Position numbers and translations under genes: made by a program
Notes under the pieces: model-generated
What the model saw: only the letters and a program-made list of their open reading frames with translations
Database searches by the model: none
Told to the model about the DNA's origin: nothing
Assembly: GCA_964357255.1 (NCBI GenBank)
Contig: CAYHKQ010000020.1
Span: forward strand, 1-30,561
Source: JBBTIS01 sp038059855
Lineage (GTDB): Bacteria > Elusimicrobiota > Elusimicrobia > JACQPE01
Length of the DNA stretch: 30,561 bases
Reading direction: 5' to 3'
Shown here: piece after piece, positions 6,597 to 14,321 of the stretch
Layout: every line of letters begins with the position of its first letter
Numbering within the stretch: position 1 is the stretch's first letter

Positions 6597-6652
6597 CGTC
6601 TCTACCCCCATCCGTCCCCTGAAAGTGTAAGATACCTCCGATCTCGTTTGAA

Positions 6653-7459
6653 ATGGAAAACATGGGGATTGTTAGCGTTTTGTTGTGGGCCGGCTCGTTT
6701 TCTTGGGTGGCCGAGGCATTGCCTTCAACCCATAGCGTCAATGCGCCGAGCTCTAAAGTAACTGCCGTTCAAACGCTTTCGGTCCCGATTCTTCTTGATG
6801 AGGCCCAGATCGCTTACAATGAACGGGCTAATTTTGAGAAAGGCTGGCAAGCCGTTCATTTTTGGCAAACAGCGCTTGAAACGGATCCGGCTAATTATGA
6901 GGCTTTATGGAAACTGGCCCGCGCTCATCGCTGGCTGGGCGACCATTCCCAAGACAATGAAAAATTGGACATATACTCTAAAGGCAAGGACTATGCCGAA
7001 CGCGCGGTCCGGGCTAATCCCGACGGCGTTTGGGGCCATTACTGGCTGGGGGCTTGCCTGGGCAAATACGGCGAGACCAAGGGAGTTTTTAAAAGTCTTA
7101 TGCTGGTCGGGCCCATCCGCGATGAAATGGAAAAGGTTTTAAAACTCGACTCCGCTCACGCAGGAGCTAATTATATTTTGGGCGCACTTTACCGCAAAGC
7201 GCCGGGCCGGCCACTGGGCATCGGGAACAAGAAAAAGTCGCTTCAATACGCCAAAAAAGCCGTGGAGCTTGATCCCGCTTCCGTCCGTTATGCAGTGGGC
7301 TTGGGCGAAGCCTATTTGGCCGTCGGCAATCGTCAAGAGGCTAAAGAAGTCTTGGAAGAGGTATTGAAAATGCCTCCCAACCCCGAGTATATCCCGGAAT
7401 CCCTTGACGACAAGGAAATTGCCCAGAAACTTTTATTGGAAATGAAGGAGAGGCAGTAA
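6653..7459 (+). CDS. Exported TPR-repeat protein
   Basis: A 268-residue protein. Residues 1-23 look like a signal peptide (GIVSVLLWAGSFSWVAEA, then LPSTHS); the start may be the first ATG or the ATG three codons later. From about 45 on there are tetratricopeptide helices: EKGWQAVHFWQTALETDPANYEALWKLARAHRWLGD, then AERAVRANPDGVWGHYWLGACLGKYGE, then EMEKVLKLDSAHAGANYILGALYRKAPG, SLQYAKKAVELDPASVRYAVGLGEAYLAVGNRQEAKEVLEEVL. This arrangement resembles periplasmic TatT-like/RMD-like TPR scaffolds that bind partner proteins or ligands. No lipobox Cys is visible, so it is probably a soluble periplasmic protein. It converges with the quinone oxidoreductase gene after 29 bp. Partner unknown. Confidence 0.8.
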   Translation: MENMGIVSVLLWAGSFSWVAEALPSTHSVNAPSSKVTAVQTLSVPILLDEAQIAYNERANFEKGWQAVHFWQTALETDPANYEALWKLARAHRWLGDHSQDNEKLDIYSKGKDYAERAVRANPDGVWGHYWLGACLGKYGETKGVFKSLMLVGPIRDEMEKVLKLDSAHAGANYILGALYRKAPGRPLGIGNKKKSLQYAKKAVELDPASVRYAVGLGEAYLAVGNRQEAKEVLEEVLKMPPNPEYIPESLDDKEIAQKLLLEMKERQ

Positions 7460-7488
7460 TTCCGCCACCCACGTTTATCCCACCCTGG

Positions 7489-8511
7489 CTAAAAAACCAA
7501 AACGACTTTGCCTACGTTTTGGCGGGAGTGCAGGCGCGCATGGGCTTGGGGCGCTTTATCTAAGGGATAATTGCTGTCCAGCACGGGTTTGATTTCCCCC
7601 TTTTGGACCATGGCCGCGATGTCTTCCATGATTTTTTTGTAGACGCCGTTGTTTTTGAAATAGTGCGCCATATTGAGACCGAATACTCCTTTGTTATTGT
7701 TGATGAGCCAAAGCGGATGAAGCCAGGGGGTTGATATAAACCCTTTGATTAAATCAAGCCATCGGCGGCGATCGAGCGGCGCCAACGAGGAAATGCCGTA
7801 GAGAATAAGCCGTCCGCCCGGAGCTAGGAGCCTTAAATCTTGGCGAATGGTTGGACCGCCCGCGGCGTTTAGGATTACGTCAAATCCATCGCCGTAGTTT
7901 GCCAGTTTTCGCGCGGTGTCGGGGTAATTGGTTTGATTTGTGTTGATGGTGTGCTCCGCGCCCATGGCGCGCAGGCGTTCGAGTTTGACGTCTGAACTGG
8001 CCATGGCCACGACCGTGGCTCCGGTTGCCTGGCAAAGCTGCATGGCGGCTATTCCTACGCCTCCGGCCGCGCTGTGGATTAAGATAAGGTCGCCTTTTCT
8101 GACGCGGGCTTGCTCGTAAAGGGCGGCGTAGGCGGTGAGATAGTTGACCGGGATGGCAGCGGCTTGTTCAAAGGAAAGGCTCTCTGGAATTGCGAGCGCC
8201 TGAGCGCTGTCCACGGCCGCGAACTCGGCACAGCCGCCGAAGCGCGTTGCGCCAAAGACGCGATCGCCCGGTTTAAAATTTGAAACTTCACGGCCGACCT
8301 CCTCTATTATTCCGGCGGCCTCGTAGCCGGGAATAAAGGGCCGCTTGGGAGCGGCGGAGTACAGGCCCATGCGGGCTAGGCAGTCCGCGAAATTGACTCC
8401 GGCCGCTTTGACCTTGATTAGGATTTGGCCGGGCTTTAAAGCAGGCTTTGGCCAGTCTTCAACGCAAAGGGTTTCTGGCGGACCGGTCCGGCGGATGACG
8501 AGGGCCTTCAC
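7489..8511 (-). CDS. Zinc-free MDR oxidoreductase (quinone reductase/VAT-1-like)
   Basis: A 340-residue NAD(P)H-dependent medium-chain dehydrogenase/reductase. GroES-like N-terminal domain: GQILIKVKAAGVNFADCLARMGLY, then PFIPGYEAAGIIEEVG. Rossmann domain with HSAAGGVGIAAMQLC (nucleotide binding) and GGRLILYGISS. The zinc-ligand pattern of alcohol dehydrogenases is absent, which places it with QOR/VAT-1-type quinone or enone reductases. The open frame continues upstream to 8841, but that part overlaps folE and encodes low-complexity residues. The GTG at 8511 starts the family-conserved VKALVIRRTG and overlaps the folE stop by 4 bp (GTGA). It is the last gene of the mrp-pepA-ispH-folE series. 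Substrate unknown. Confidence 0.9.
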   Translation of the reverse strand: MKALVIRRTGPPETLCVEDWPKPALKPGQILIKVKAAGVNFADCLARMGLYSAAPKRPFIPGYEAAGIIEEVGREVSNFKPGDRVFGATRFGGCAEFAAVDSAQALAIPESLSFEQAAAIPVNYLTAYAALYEQARVRKGDLILIHSAAGGVGIAAMQLCQATGATVVAMASSDVKLERLRAMGAEHTINTNQTNYPDTARKLANYGDGFDVILNAAGGPTIRQDLRLLAPGGRLILYGISSLAPLDRRRWLDLIKGFISTPWLHPLWLINNNKGVFGLNMAHYFKNNGVYKKIMEDIAAMVQKGEIKPVLDSNYPLDKAPQAHARLHSRQNVGKVVLVF

Positions 8512-9077
8512 GAGCGAATCATTTGCAAAAATTCCGAACGGGTCAAGGGACAGTCCTTGAATTTGCCAAGGTAATAGCTGGTCATCATGGCGGAGCCCTT
8601 GGCTTTGGCGCCCCGCATTTCCAGGCACATGTGCCGCGCCTCGATGACGACCCCGACGCCGGCTGGGCCAAGCATTTCTTCGATAGACAGGGCGATTTGA
8701 CGGGTTAAGCGTTCCTGGAGTTGCAGGCGCTTGGAAAACATCTGGACAATGCGCGGAATTTTGGACAAACCGACAATGTGTTGATTTGGAATATACCCGA
8801 CATGGGCATTTCCCTGAAAGGGCAAAAGATGGTGTTCGCATAGGGAGGAAAAATGGATATCCCGCACCAGGATCAATCCCCCCTCGCCTTCTGACGGGTA
8901 GATAGCGCCGTTGACGATGGCGTTAAGGTCCATGGAGTAGCCTGATGTGATCTCCGTGATTGCCTTGGCAAAACGTTCCGGTGTTTTTTTAATGCCGGCG
9001 CGCCCAGGGTCCTCGCCGATGAGGATTAAGAGCTCCCGGACGACCTCGGGGATGGAACGGATTTTAACGTTTTCCAT
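8508..9077 (-). CDS. folE: GTP cyclohydrolase I
   Basis: A 189-residue type I GTP cyclohydrolase: GTP to 7,8-dihydroneopterin triphosphate, the entry to tetrahydrofolate or other pterins/deazapurines. The zinc ligands are C80 and H83 in FSSLCEHHLLPF and C151 in EARHMCLEMRGAK; the GTP-binding segments VGYIPNQHIVGLSKIPR and QERLTRQIA are intact, as is the N-terminal KTPERFAKAI. The length is normal. The ATG at 9077 lies inside the end of ispH (14-bp overlap) and its TGA overlaps the next GTG by 4 bp, so it is translated as part of an operon. No other folate gene is present in the window. Confidence 0.97.
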   Translation of the reverse strand: MENVKIRSIPEVVRELLILIGEDPGRAGIKKTPERFAKAITEITSGYSMDLNAIVNGAIYPSEGEGGLILVRDIHFSSLCEHHLLPFQGNAHVGYIPNQHIVGLSKIPRIVQMFSKRLQLQERLTRQIALSIEEMLGPAGVGVVIEARHMCLEMRGAKAKGSAMMTSYYLGKFKDCPLTRSEFLQMIRS

Positions 9078-10017
9078 GGGCCGCGGCTAATTCGGAAAGT
9101 TCCTTCGGCAAGGCGAAGGTGACATCCTCTCGCTCAAAAATGGTCTCTTGGACATTATAGCCATGAGCCTTGAAAAACTTGGCGACTTCCTGAACCAGGC
9201 TTTCCGGAGCGCTGGCTCCCGCTGTCAATCCGATCAGGGCTTTGTCTTCCCAATCCTTGGGTTTGATATTGGATTGTCCGTCAATCAGCCGCGAGGGCAC
9301 GCCGAGCGTTTCAGCCACTTCGCAAAGGCGGTTGGAATTGGAGCTGTTCTTCGAGCCTATGACGTAAAGAAGTTCAATGGGGTGTTTCGCGATTAAAGTT
9401 TTAACGGCCAATTGGCGGTTGGTCGTGGCATAGCAGATATCTTCTTTGGGAGGCAGTTCCACACGAGGGAAGCGTTTTTTTAAGACGTCAATGATTTTAT
9501 TCGTGTCATCCACGGACAGGGTCGTTTGCGTCAGAATTATGATTTTACTGGACGGCAGATTTAAAATCCTGGCTTCTTCTTCGGTTTCAATGATGCGGAT
9601 TTTTTCCGGAGCTTCACCAAGCACGCCGGCCGCTTCTTCATGATTTCGGTGTCCGATATATAACACGGTGTAGCCTTTTTTAACAAAACGCTGGACCTCA
9701 AAATGGACCTTGGTGACCAGCGGGCAGGTTGCGTCAATGATGTTGATTCCGCGCTCCCGGGCCTCCATGGCCACGCTGGGCGCGATGCCGTGGGCTGAAA
9801 AAATCGCGGTCCGGCCTGCGGGGACTTCGGAGATTTCACTCACAAAAATTACGCCGCGCGAGCGGTAGAAATTGACCACGTTTTTGTTGTGCACGATTTC
9901 GCGGCGCACGTAGATTGGGGAGGGCAGATTTTCCAAAGCCGCGTTGAGAATGCCGATGGCCCGCTCGACCCCGGCGCACCAGCCTCGCGGACCGATGAGG
10001 AAGAGCGTTTTATCCAT
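9064..10017 (-). CDS. ispH: 4-hydroxy-3-methylbut-2-enyl diphosphate reductase
   Basis: A 317-residue final enzyme of the MEP isoprenoid pathway, making IPP and DMAPP from HMBPP with a [4Fe-4S] cluster. The cluster cysteines are C14 (GPRGWCAGVERA), C98 (IDATCPLV) and C195 (DICYATTNRQ). Also visible are the substrate histidines in REIVHNKNVV, SAHGI and IGHRNHEE, and SSNSNRL for diphosphate binding. The open frame extends upstream to 10080, but MDKTLFLIGPRGWC at 10017 is the family start. That ATG shares one base with the pepA stop (TAATG), so translation is probably coupled. This indicates that the organism uses the MEP rather than the mevalonate route, although other MEP genes are outside the window. 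Confidence 0.97.
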   Translation of the reverse strand: MDKTLFLIGPRGWCAGVERAIGILNAALENLPSPIYVRREIVHNKNVVNFYRSRGVIFVSEISEVPAGRTAIFSAHGIAPSVAMEARERGINIIDATCPLVTKVHFEVQRFVKKGYTVLYIGHRNHEEAAGVLGEAPEKIRIIETEEEARILNLPSSKIIILTQTTLSVDDTNKIIDVLKKRFPRVELPPKEDICYATTNRQLAVKTLIAKHPIELLYVIGSKNSSNSNRLCEVAETLGVPSRLIDGQSNIKPKDWEDKALIGLTAGASAPESLVQEVAKFFKAHGYNVQETIFEREDVTFALPKELSELAAAHGKR

Positions 10018-11522
10018 TATTGAAATTGTAGGTATTCGATCAACGTCCGCACGATGGCCCCGGTGCCGCCGGGGGGACAAAGCGACGTCTCGGAATCCGT
10101 CCAGGCGGTTCCCGCGATGTCGAGGTGGGCCCAGGGTTTGGAATCCACAAATTCTTCCAGAAACAGGCCTCCGATAATAGCGCCGGGCTCTGAGCCGCTT
10201 CCCCGCACGGAGATGTTGGCCAGATCGCCGAATCTGCCCTTAATGCGGTCTTTGTATTCTTGAGCCAGGGGAAGTTGCCATATTTTTTCTCCGGCCAAAC
10301 GCGACGCGGCTATGAGGTCTTGGGCCAGTTTCTCGTTGTTGCTTAAAAGTCCGGTGTAGTTGTCCCCCAGGGCCACAACGACGGCGCCCGTTAAAGTGGC
10401 CACGTCAATGATAACGTCAAGATTTTGTTTGCAGGCGAACGACAAGGCATCAGCCAGGATGACCCGGCCTTCCGCGTCGGTGTTGAGAATTTCGATGGTT
10501 TTGCCGTTGTGGGCGCGAATGATATCGCCGGGCTTGTAGGCGTTTCCCCCCGGCATGTTTTCTGTAAACGGAGCAAAGCCGTGAACCTCATGAGGGATAT
10601 CGAGCTTTTCGCAGGCGCGCAGAGCGGCCAGCACCGAGGCGGCGCCCGCCATGTCCATTTTCATGGTTGTCATGTGATTGCCGATTTTGATGTTGAGGCC
10701 GCCGGAATCGAAGGTAATTCCTTTTCCCACCAGGCCGATTTTCTTTTTAGGGTTTCCTTTGGGTTTGTAAACCAAGTGAACGAAAACAGGCTCGTGCGGG
10801 GAGCCGGAATTGACCCCTAATATGCCGTTCATGCCGATGCGTTCCAATTCCATCTTTGTATAGGCGCGCACTCGTATCCGGTTTGTTCCTAAGGATTTTG
10901 CGATTTTGGCAAGCTCGGCCGGCCTTTTTTTGCTCGGTGGCTCGTTAACAAGGTCGCGGATAAAATTGACGGCTTCGGCGTAGATCACGCCCTTCTTAAT
11001 GCCGGCTTGGGCTGGGGCGATTTCGTCGGGCTTCTCGACGACGAGGATGGCGCGTTCGAGCGCCTGCTCTTTTTTTGAGTCTTCGTTGGCGGATTTATGT
11101 TTAGAGTATTTGTACCGGGCCAGGAGCACCCCTTCCGTGGCGGCCTGGGCCAGGGCGTTCAAGGAAGTTTTTTCCGGCCATTTTGGCAAATCAATCCAGA
11201 GGGCTTCCGTTTGTTTGAATGAGCTTTTGGCGATTTTTCCCACGGCCTGTTTTAAGGTATCGAGTTGGGCTTCTTTTCGTTTACCCAGGCCCGCAAGCAA
11301 GAGGCGCATGGCCGGCTCTTCCTTGTCCAGATAATGGATTAAGAGTTCGGCTGTTTTCGCCTTAAAATGCTCGCGACGCGTGATTTCTTCCAGAGTTTTT
11401 TCTTTGCGGCTGTCGAGCCAGCCTTCGCTGTTGAAGCGTTCGCCTTCCCAGGCGAACAATCCCAGGGTGCTTTTTTCTCCCTTAAAACGCGAGCGGTCAA
11501 GACAGTCAATATGAAGTGGCAT
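10017..11522 (-). CDS. pepA: Leucyl aminopeptidase (M17)
   Basis: A 501-residue cytosolic di-metal aminopeptidase that releases N-terminal amino acids from peptides. The C-terminal catalytic domain has the family blocks in order: GLVGKGITFDSGGLNIK (metal-binding Lys and Asp), MKMDMAGAASVLAAL, and NTDAEGRVILADALSFA, the M17 signature with the metal-binding Asp and Glu. The N-terminal macro-like regulatory domain occupies about 1-165. Length and motifs are complete. The ATG at 11522 has a clear Shine-Dalgarno (AAAGGAG, 6-base spacing), 14 bp after mrp. The stop overlaps the ispH start by one base. With the M14 carboxypeptidase and the Opp-type transporter it may contribute to peptide use, but it is also a housekeeping enzyme. 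Confidence 0.96.
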   Translation of the reverse strand: MPLHIDCLDRSRFKGEKSTLGLFAWEGERFNSEGWLDSRKEKTLEEITRREHFKAKTAELLIHYLDKEEPAMRLLLAGLGKRKEAQLDTLKQAVGKIAKSSFKQTEALWIDLPKWPEKTSLNALAQAATEGVLLARYKYSKHKSANEDSKKEQALERAILVVEKPDEIAPAQAGIKKGVIYAEAVNFIRDLVNEPPSKKRPAELAKIAKSLGTNRIRVRAYTKMELERIGMNGILGVNSGSPHEPVFVHLVYKPKGNPKKKIGLVGKGITFDSGGLNIKIGNHMTTMKMDMAGAASVLAALRACEKLDIPHEVHGFAPFTENMPGGNAYKPGDIIRAHNGKTIEILNTDAEGRVILADALSFACKQNLDVIIDVATLTGAVVVALGDNYTGLLSNNEKLAQDLIAASRLAGEKIWQLPLAQEYKDRIKGRFGDLANISVRGSGSEPGAIIGGLFLEEFVDSKPWAHLDIAGTAWTDSETSLCPPGGTGAIVRTLIEYLQFQ

Positions 11523-11536
11523 AAAAACTCCTTTAT

Positions 11537-12604
11537 TTATTGCGCCGTCTGTGCTTCAGAAACCATATTATTGGCGCTGATTTTGGCGGCTAGGCGCTTG
11601 GCGATGGATTGATAGATTTGAGAAATCGGGTGGTCCGGTTCGGCCGCGACAATGGGGCGTCCGGCATCGCCGAGTGAGCAGACCCTGGCATCGAGCGGGA
11701 TTTGTCCTAGGAGTTCGACCCCGTAGTCCTTGGCTAGGCAGGCCCCTCCTCCCTGGGAGAAGATTTGGCTTGTCTGGCCGCAATGCGGGCAGGCAAACCC
11801 CGCCATGTTTTCCACAATTCCAAAAACATTGGTTTTGGCGGTTTCAAACATACGGATGGCCTTGCGGACATCTGATAGAGCCACGCTCTGCGGCGTGGTC
11901 ACGATGATTGAGCCGCTCAGAGGGACATTTTGCACAAGAGTTATTTGAACATCGCCCGTTCCGGGAGGCAAATCAATGATGAGATAGTCTGTTTCTTCCC
12001 ATCGAACGTCATGGAGAAATTGGTTCAATGCCCCGTGGAGCATGGGGCCGCGCCACATGACGGGGCTGTCGCCCTGAAGGAAAAATCCAATGGACATAAG
12101 TTTGACCCCGTGCCGGGAGGGCGGGGTGATTTTGTTGTCGGCATCAGCGATTATTTTAGCTTGCTCGATGCCGAGCATCTGTGGCTGATTGGGACCGTAA
12201 AAGTCCGCGTCAAGAAGTCCCACCTTCGCGCCCGTCTGGGCAAGGGCGACGGCGATATTGACGGCTACCGTGGATTTGCCAACCCCTCCCTTGCCGCTGG
12301 CCACGGCTATGATATTTTTGATGTGAGGAAGCTCAGGCCGGGTCATACGCGGGTCATGGGCGACCTTGGCGCTCATTCGTATTTCAGCTTCCTTTATTCC
12401 TTCCACGCCAAGCACGGCTGAACGCGCTTGTTCGTGCAGTAAGTCGCGGACCGGGCAGGCCGGGGTCGTCAGGACGAAATCCAAAGAGACATTGGCGCCC
12501 TCGATGCGCAGGTTTTGGATCATGCCCAGGCTCACGATGTCCCGGTGGAGATCAGGGTCTTGAACTTGGCGAAGGGCGTTCAAGACGTCATTTTCGCTTA
12601 CCAT
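11537..12604 (-). CDS. mrp: Mrp/NBP35 (ApbC) iron-sulfur carrier ATPase with MIP18 domain
   Basis: A 355-residue P-loop ATPase that binds and transfers Fe-S clusters. Residues 1-80 are a MIP18/DUF59 domain (VQDPDLHRDIVSLGMI, TTPACPVRD). The deviant Walker A SGKGGVGKST is at 103-112, then DADFYGPNQPQMLG and DLPPGTGDVQ (Walker B region). The C-terminal part carries FACPHCGQ, the CxxC that holds a bridging [4Fe-4S] cluster in the dimer. It is a full-length standard bacterial Mrp. It may supply clusters to proteins such as IspH, encoded two genes downstream. A TAAAAT box lies 7 bp before the ATG and no Shine-Dalgarno is evident, so this may be a leaderless start of the mrp-pepA-ispH-folE-MDR operon. 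Confidence 0.95.
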   Translation of the reverse strand: MVSENDVLNALRQVQDPDLHRDIVSLGMIQNLRIEGANVSLDFVLTTPACPVRDLLHEQARSAVLGVEGIKEAEIRMSAKVAHDPRMTRPELPHIKNIIAVASGKGGVGKSTVAVNIAVALAQTGAKVGLLDADFYGPNQPQMLGIEQAKIIADADNKITPPSRHGVKLMSIGFFLQGDSPVMWRGPMLHGALNQFLHDVRWEETDYLIIDLPPGTGDVQITLVQNVPLSGSIIVTTPQSVALSDVRKAIRMFETAKTNVFGIVENMAGFACPHCGQTSQIFSQGGGACLAKDYGVELLGQIPLDARVCSLGDAGRPIVAAEPDHPISQIYQSIAKRLAAKISANNMVSEAQTAQ

Positions 12605-12611
12605 ACTTTAC

Positions 12612-12617
12612 ATTTTA
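12612..12617 (-). promoter_or_regulatory. Candidate -10 box of the mrp operon
   Basis: TAAAAT on the minus strand, 7 bp upstream of the mrp ATG, within the 61-bp gap after the TPR/outer-membrane gene. No convincing -35 hexamer is seen at the usual distance. Confidence 0.35.
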
Positions 12618-12665
12618 GTAAAGATTTAGCGTAGGGCGTTTGAAGGCTGATGGCTACGGTTTAGG

Positions 12666-14321
12666 TTAGAAGCTCCATCGGCCTTCCAGCCTGGCTGAGT
12701 ACGAGTGGTCATCTACCGTGCTTTCGCCGGCGTTGCCGTGCAGGCTCAAGGCAACGCGGTCTTGGAGATACCAATCCAGGCGGCCGCTCCAGGAGTCGGC
12801 TTGGTATTGGCCGCGGCTCTCATCCCAGAGTAAGCCATGCTCCCAGGCAAGCGTGGACCATGCGCCTGCGCCAAGATTTTTTTGCCATGAAAGGCCGGCT
12901 CGGTGCGATTGCTCGTCCGTGTTGCGATAACCCGGCAGGGGTTGGCGGTAATCAAGGCGGCTGAAGCGATAAGAGAGTTCCAGCCCCCTATCCGCCATCA
13001 GCCATCGGGAAAGCTCGGCATTCCATTCCTGCAAATAATTGCTGTCGCTGTAACGGCCGAAGGCATAAGAGGCGATGAGGCGATGCTCGTTCTCGCGCCA
13101 GCGACGCCAGCGCAGGCTCAGGCGGTCGGCATTGACGAAACCGATGCGTCCCTCAGCCGTGGCGCCAAAGAATTCTTGCCGGCTACGCGAGTAGCTGGGT
13201 TGAAAAACATTGATGCCGGTTTCGTAGATGCCGAGAGCCGAATAGCCTAGCCATCTTGTTCCCTCGGAATAGTCGTCCACGCTAGCTCCAAGACGCCAAT
13301 TGGTATCCCAGAAATGCGTATTGACGCCTGCCGAGGCGGAACGCTCCCGCAGGATTGTGAAGAAGCGGTCCCCGCCGGCGCCTCGGAGGAATTTTGGCGA
13401 CTGGGATGTTTTAAGGGAGAGTTCTGATTCGCCGAGCGGCCACTCGGCGGAGGCATTCCAGCGCGCCACTGTCGCGTCGCCCACGCCCAACTCTTGAGTA
13501 TCGCTGAGACGCGACCATCCGCCCAGCGCCTGCCAGCGCACACGCGAGAGTTTCCCCTCGGCGCCTAACTGGCCGGTTTTTTCCAGGATGTCATAGTAGG
13601 TAAATTTTTTGGTCTGGTTGCGCTGTGCCTCTTCGCCTATTGAGGCCCGGGTTAAGATATTCCAGGATTCGCCAATGCCGACCCTTGCCGTGGCTTCCGC
13701 GGAGCGGCCTTCGTAGACAATGCGTTGAGGGTCGGTGGTGTTTAGGCCTTCCGGACCCACGGAACGGTAGGATTTAGCCATAGGAAAAATACCAGGATCG
13801 TAGGTTTGGCGTAAATCATTAAGTTTACGACGGGCAGTAATATTTTTCGGCTCTACCCCGACGATCTGAGTGTAAGTTTGGGAGGCTTTGTGGTAGAGAC
13901 CCGCTCTGGAGTAGGCTCGCGCCAGCAGGCCCAGAACATAGGCGCTGTTTGGGGATTTAACGTTCCATTGTTCAAGATAGCCGGCCGCTTCCCGGTATTC
14001 GCCAAGGGAGAGGCAGGCCAGAGAAAGTCCCTCAAAGCCATCTCCACTTTCCGGATAAAGTTTTAGCAGACGTAGAAACGCGTCTTTGGATCCTGCGGGG
14101 TTGCTGTTTTTGCGTTCCAGAGTTCCGATTTCATAGAGCAGGCCATAGCCGGTAGGATCGAGACTAAGGGCTTGGCGGTAAGCGCTCAGCGCTTCGGCAA
14201 TCGCGCCGGAGGACACTTGAAGTTCCGCTTGGCGGCGTAGCTCGGAAACGGAAGCTCCTGCGCCCGCCGCCGTGCCCAGGGCCGGCAGGGTTAAAGCGCC
14301 GCAGATCAAGACGGTTTTAAT
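12666..14321 (-). CDS. TPR-beta-barrel outer membrane protein (YaiO/BcsC-like architecture)
   Basis: About 551 residues from the proposed start. A signal peptide (KTVLICGALTLPALGTAAGAGA) is followed by TPR helices over roughly 170 residues (AEALSAYRQALSLDPTGYGLLYEIGTLERK, AAGYLEQWNVKSPNSAYVLGLLARAYSRAGLYHKASQTYTQIVG). After that come some 330 residues of alternating aromatic/hydrophobic beta strands (WNILTRASIG, WQALGGWSRL, LSLRWRRW, LELSYRFSRLDYR, WSGRLDWYLQDRVALSLHG). It ends RLEGRWSF, with the terminal Phe of BAM-inserted outer-membrane proteins. The frame opens at ATG 14408 (another at 14390), but those starts put a 24-30-residue Pro/Ser-rich tail before the signal peptide. The ATT at 14321, overlapping the plsC stop, gives a normal one. 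Likely role: glycan or lipid-related export scaffold in the outer membrane. Confidence 0.8.
   Translation of the reverse strand: MKTVLICGALTLPALGTAAGAGASVSELRRQAELQVSSGAIAEALSAYRQALSLDPTGYGLLYEIGTLERKNSNPAGSKDAFLRLLKLYPESGDGFEGLSLACLSLGEYREAAGYLEQWNVKSPNSAYVLGLLARAYSRAGLYHKASQTYTQIVGVEPKNITARRKLNDLRQTYDPGIFPMAKSYRSVGPEGLNTTDPQRIVYEGRSAEATARVGIGESWNILTRASIGEEAQRNQTKKFTYYDILEKTGQLGAEGKLSRVRWQALGGWSRLSDTQELGVGDATVARWNASAEWPLGESELSLKTSQSPKFLRGAGGDRFFTILRERSASAGVNTHFWDTNWRLGASVDDYSEGTRWLGYSALGIYETGINVFQPSYSRSRQEFFGATAEGRIGFVNADRLSLRWRRWRENEHRLIASYAFGRYSDSNYLQEWNAELSRWLMADRGLELSYRFSRLDYRQPLPGYRNTDEQSHRAGLSWQKNLGAGAWSTLAWEHGLLWDESRGQYQADSWSGRLDWYLQDRVALSLHGNAGESTVDDHSYSARLEGRWSF

Noticed and set aside
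8512..8841. N-terminal extension of the MDR oxidoreductase frame
   Set aside because: It overlaps folE completely and encodes Arg/Pro/His-rich residues unlike the family; GTG at 8511 with GTGA overlap is the natural start.
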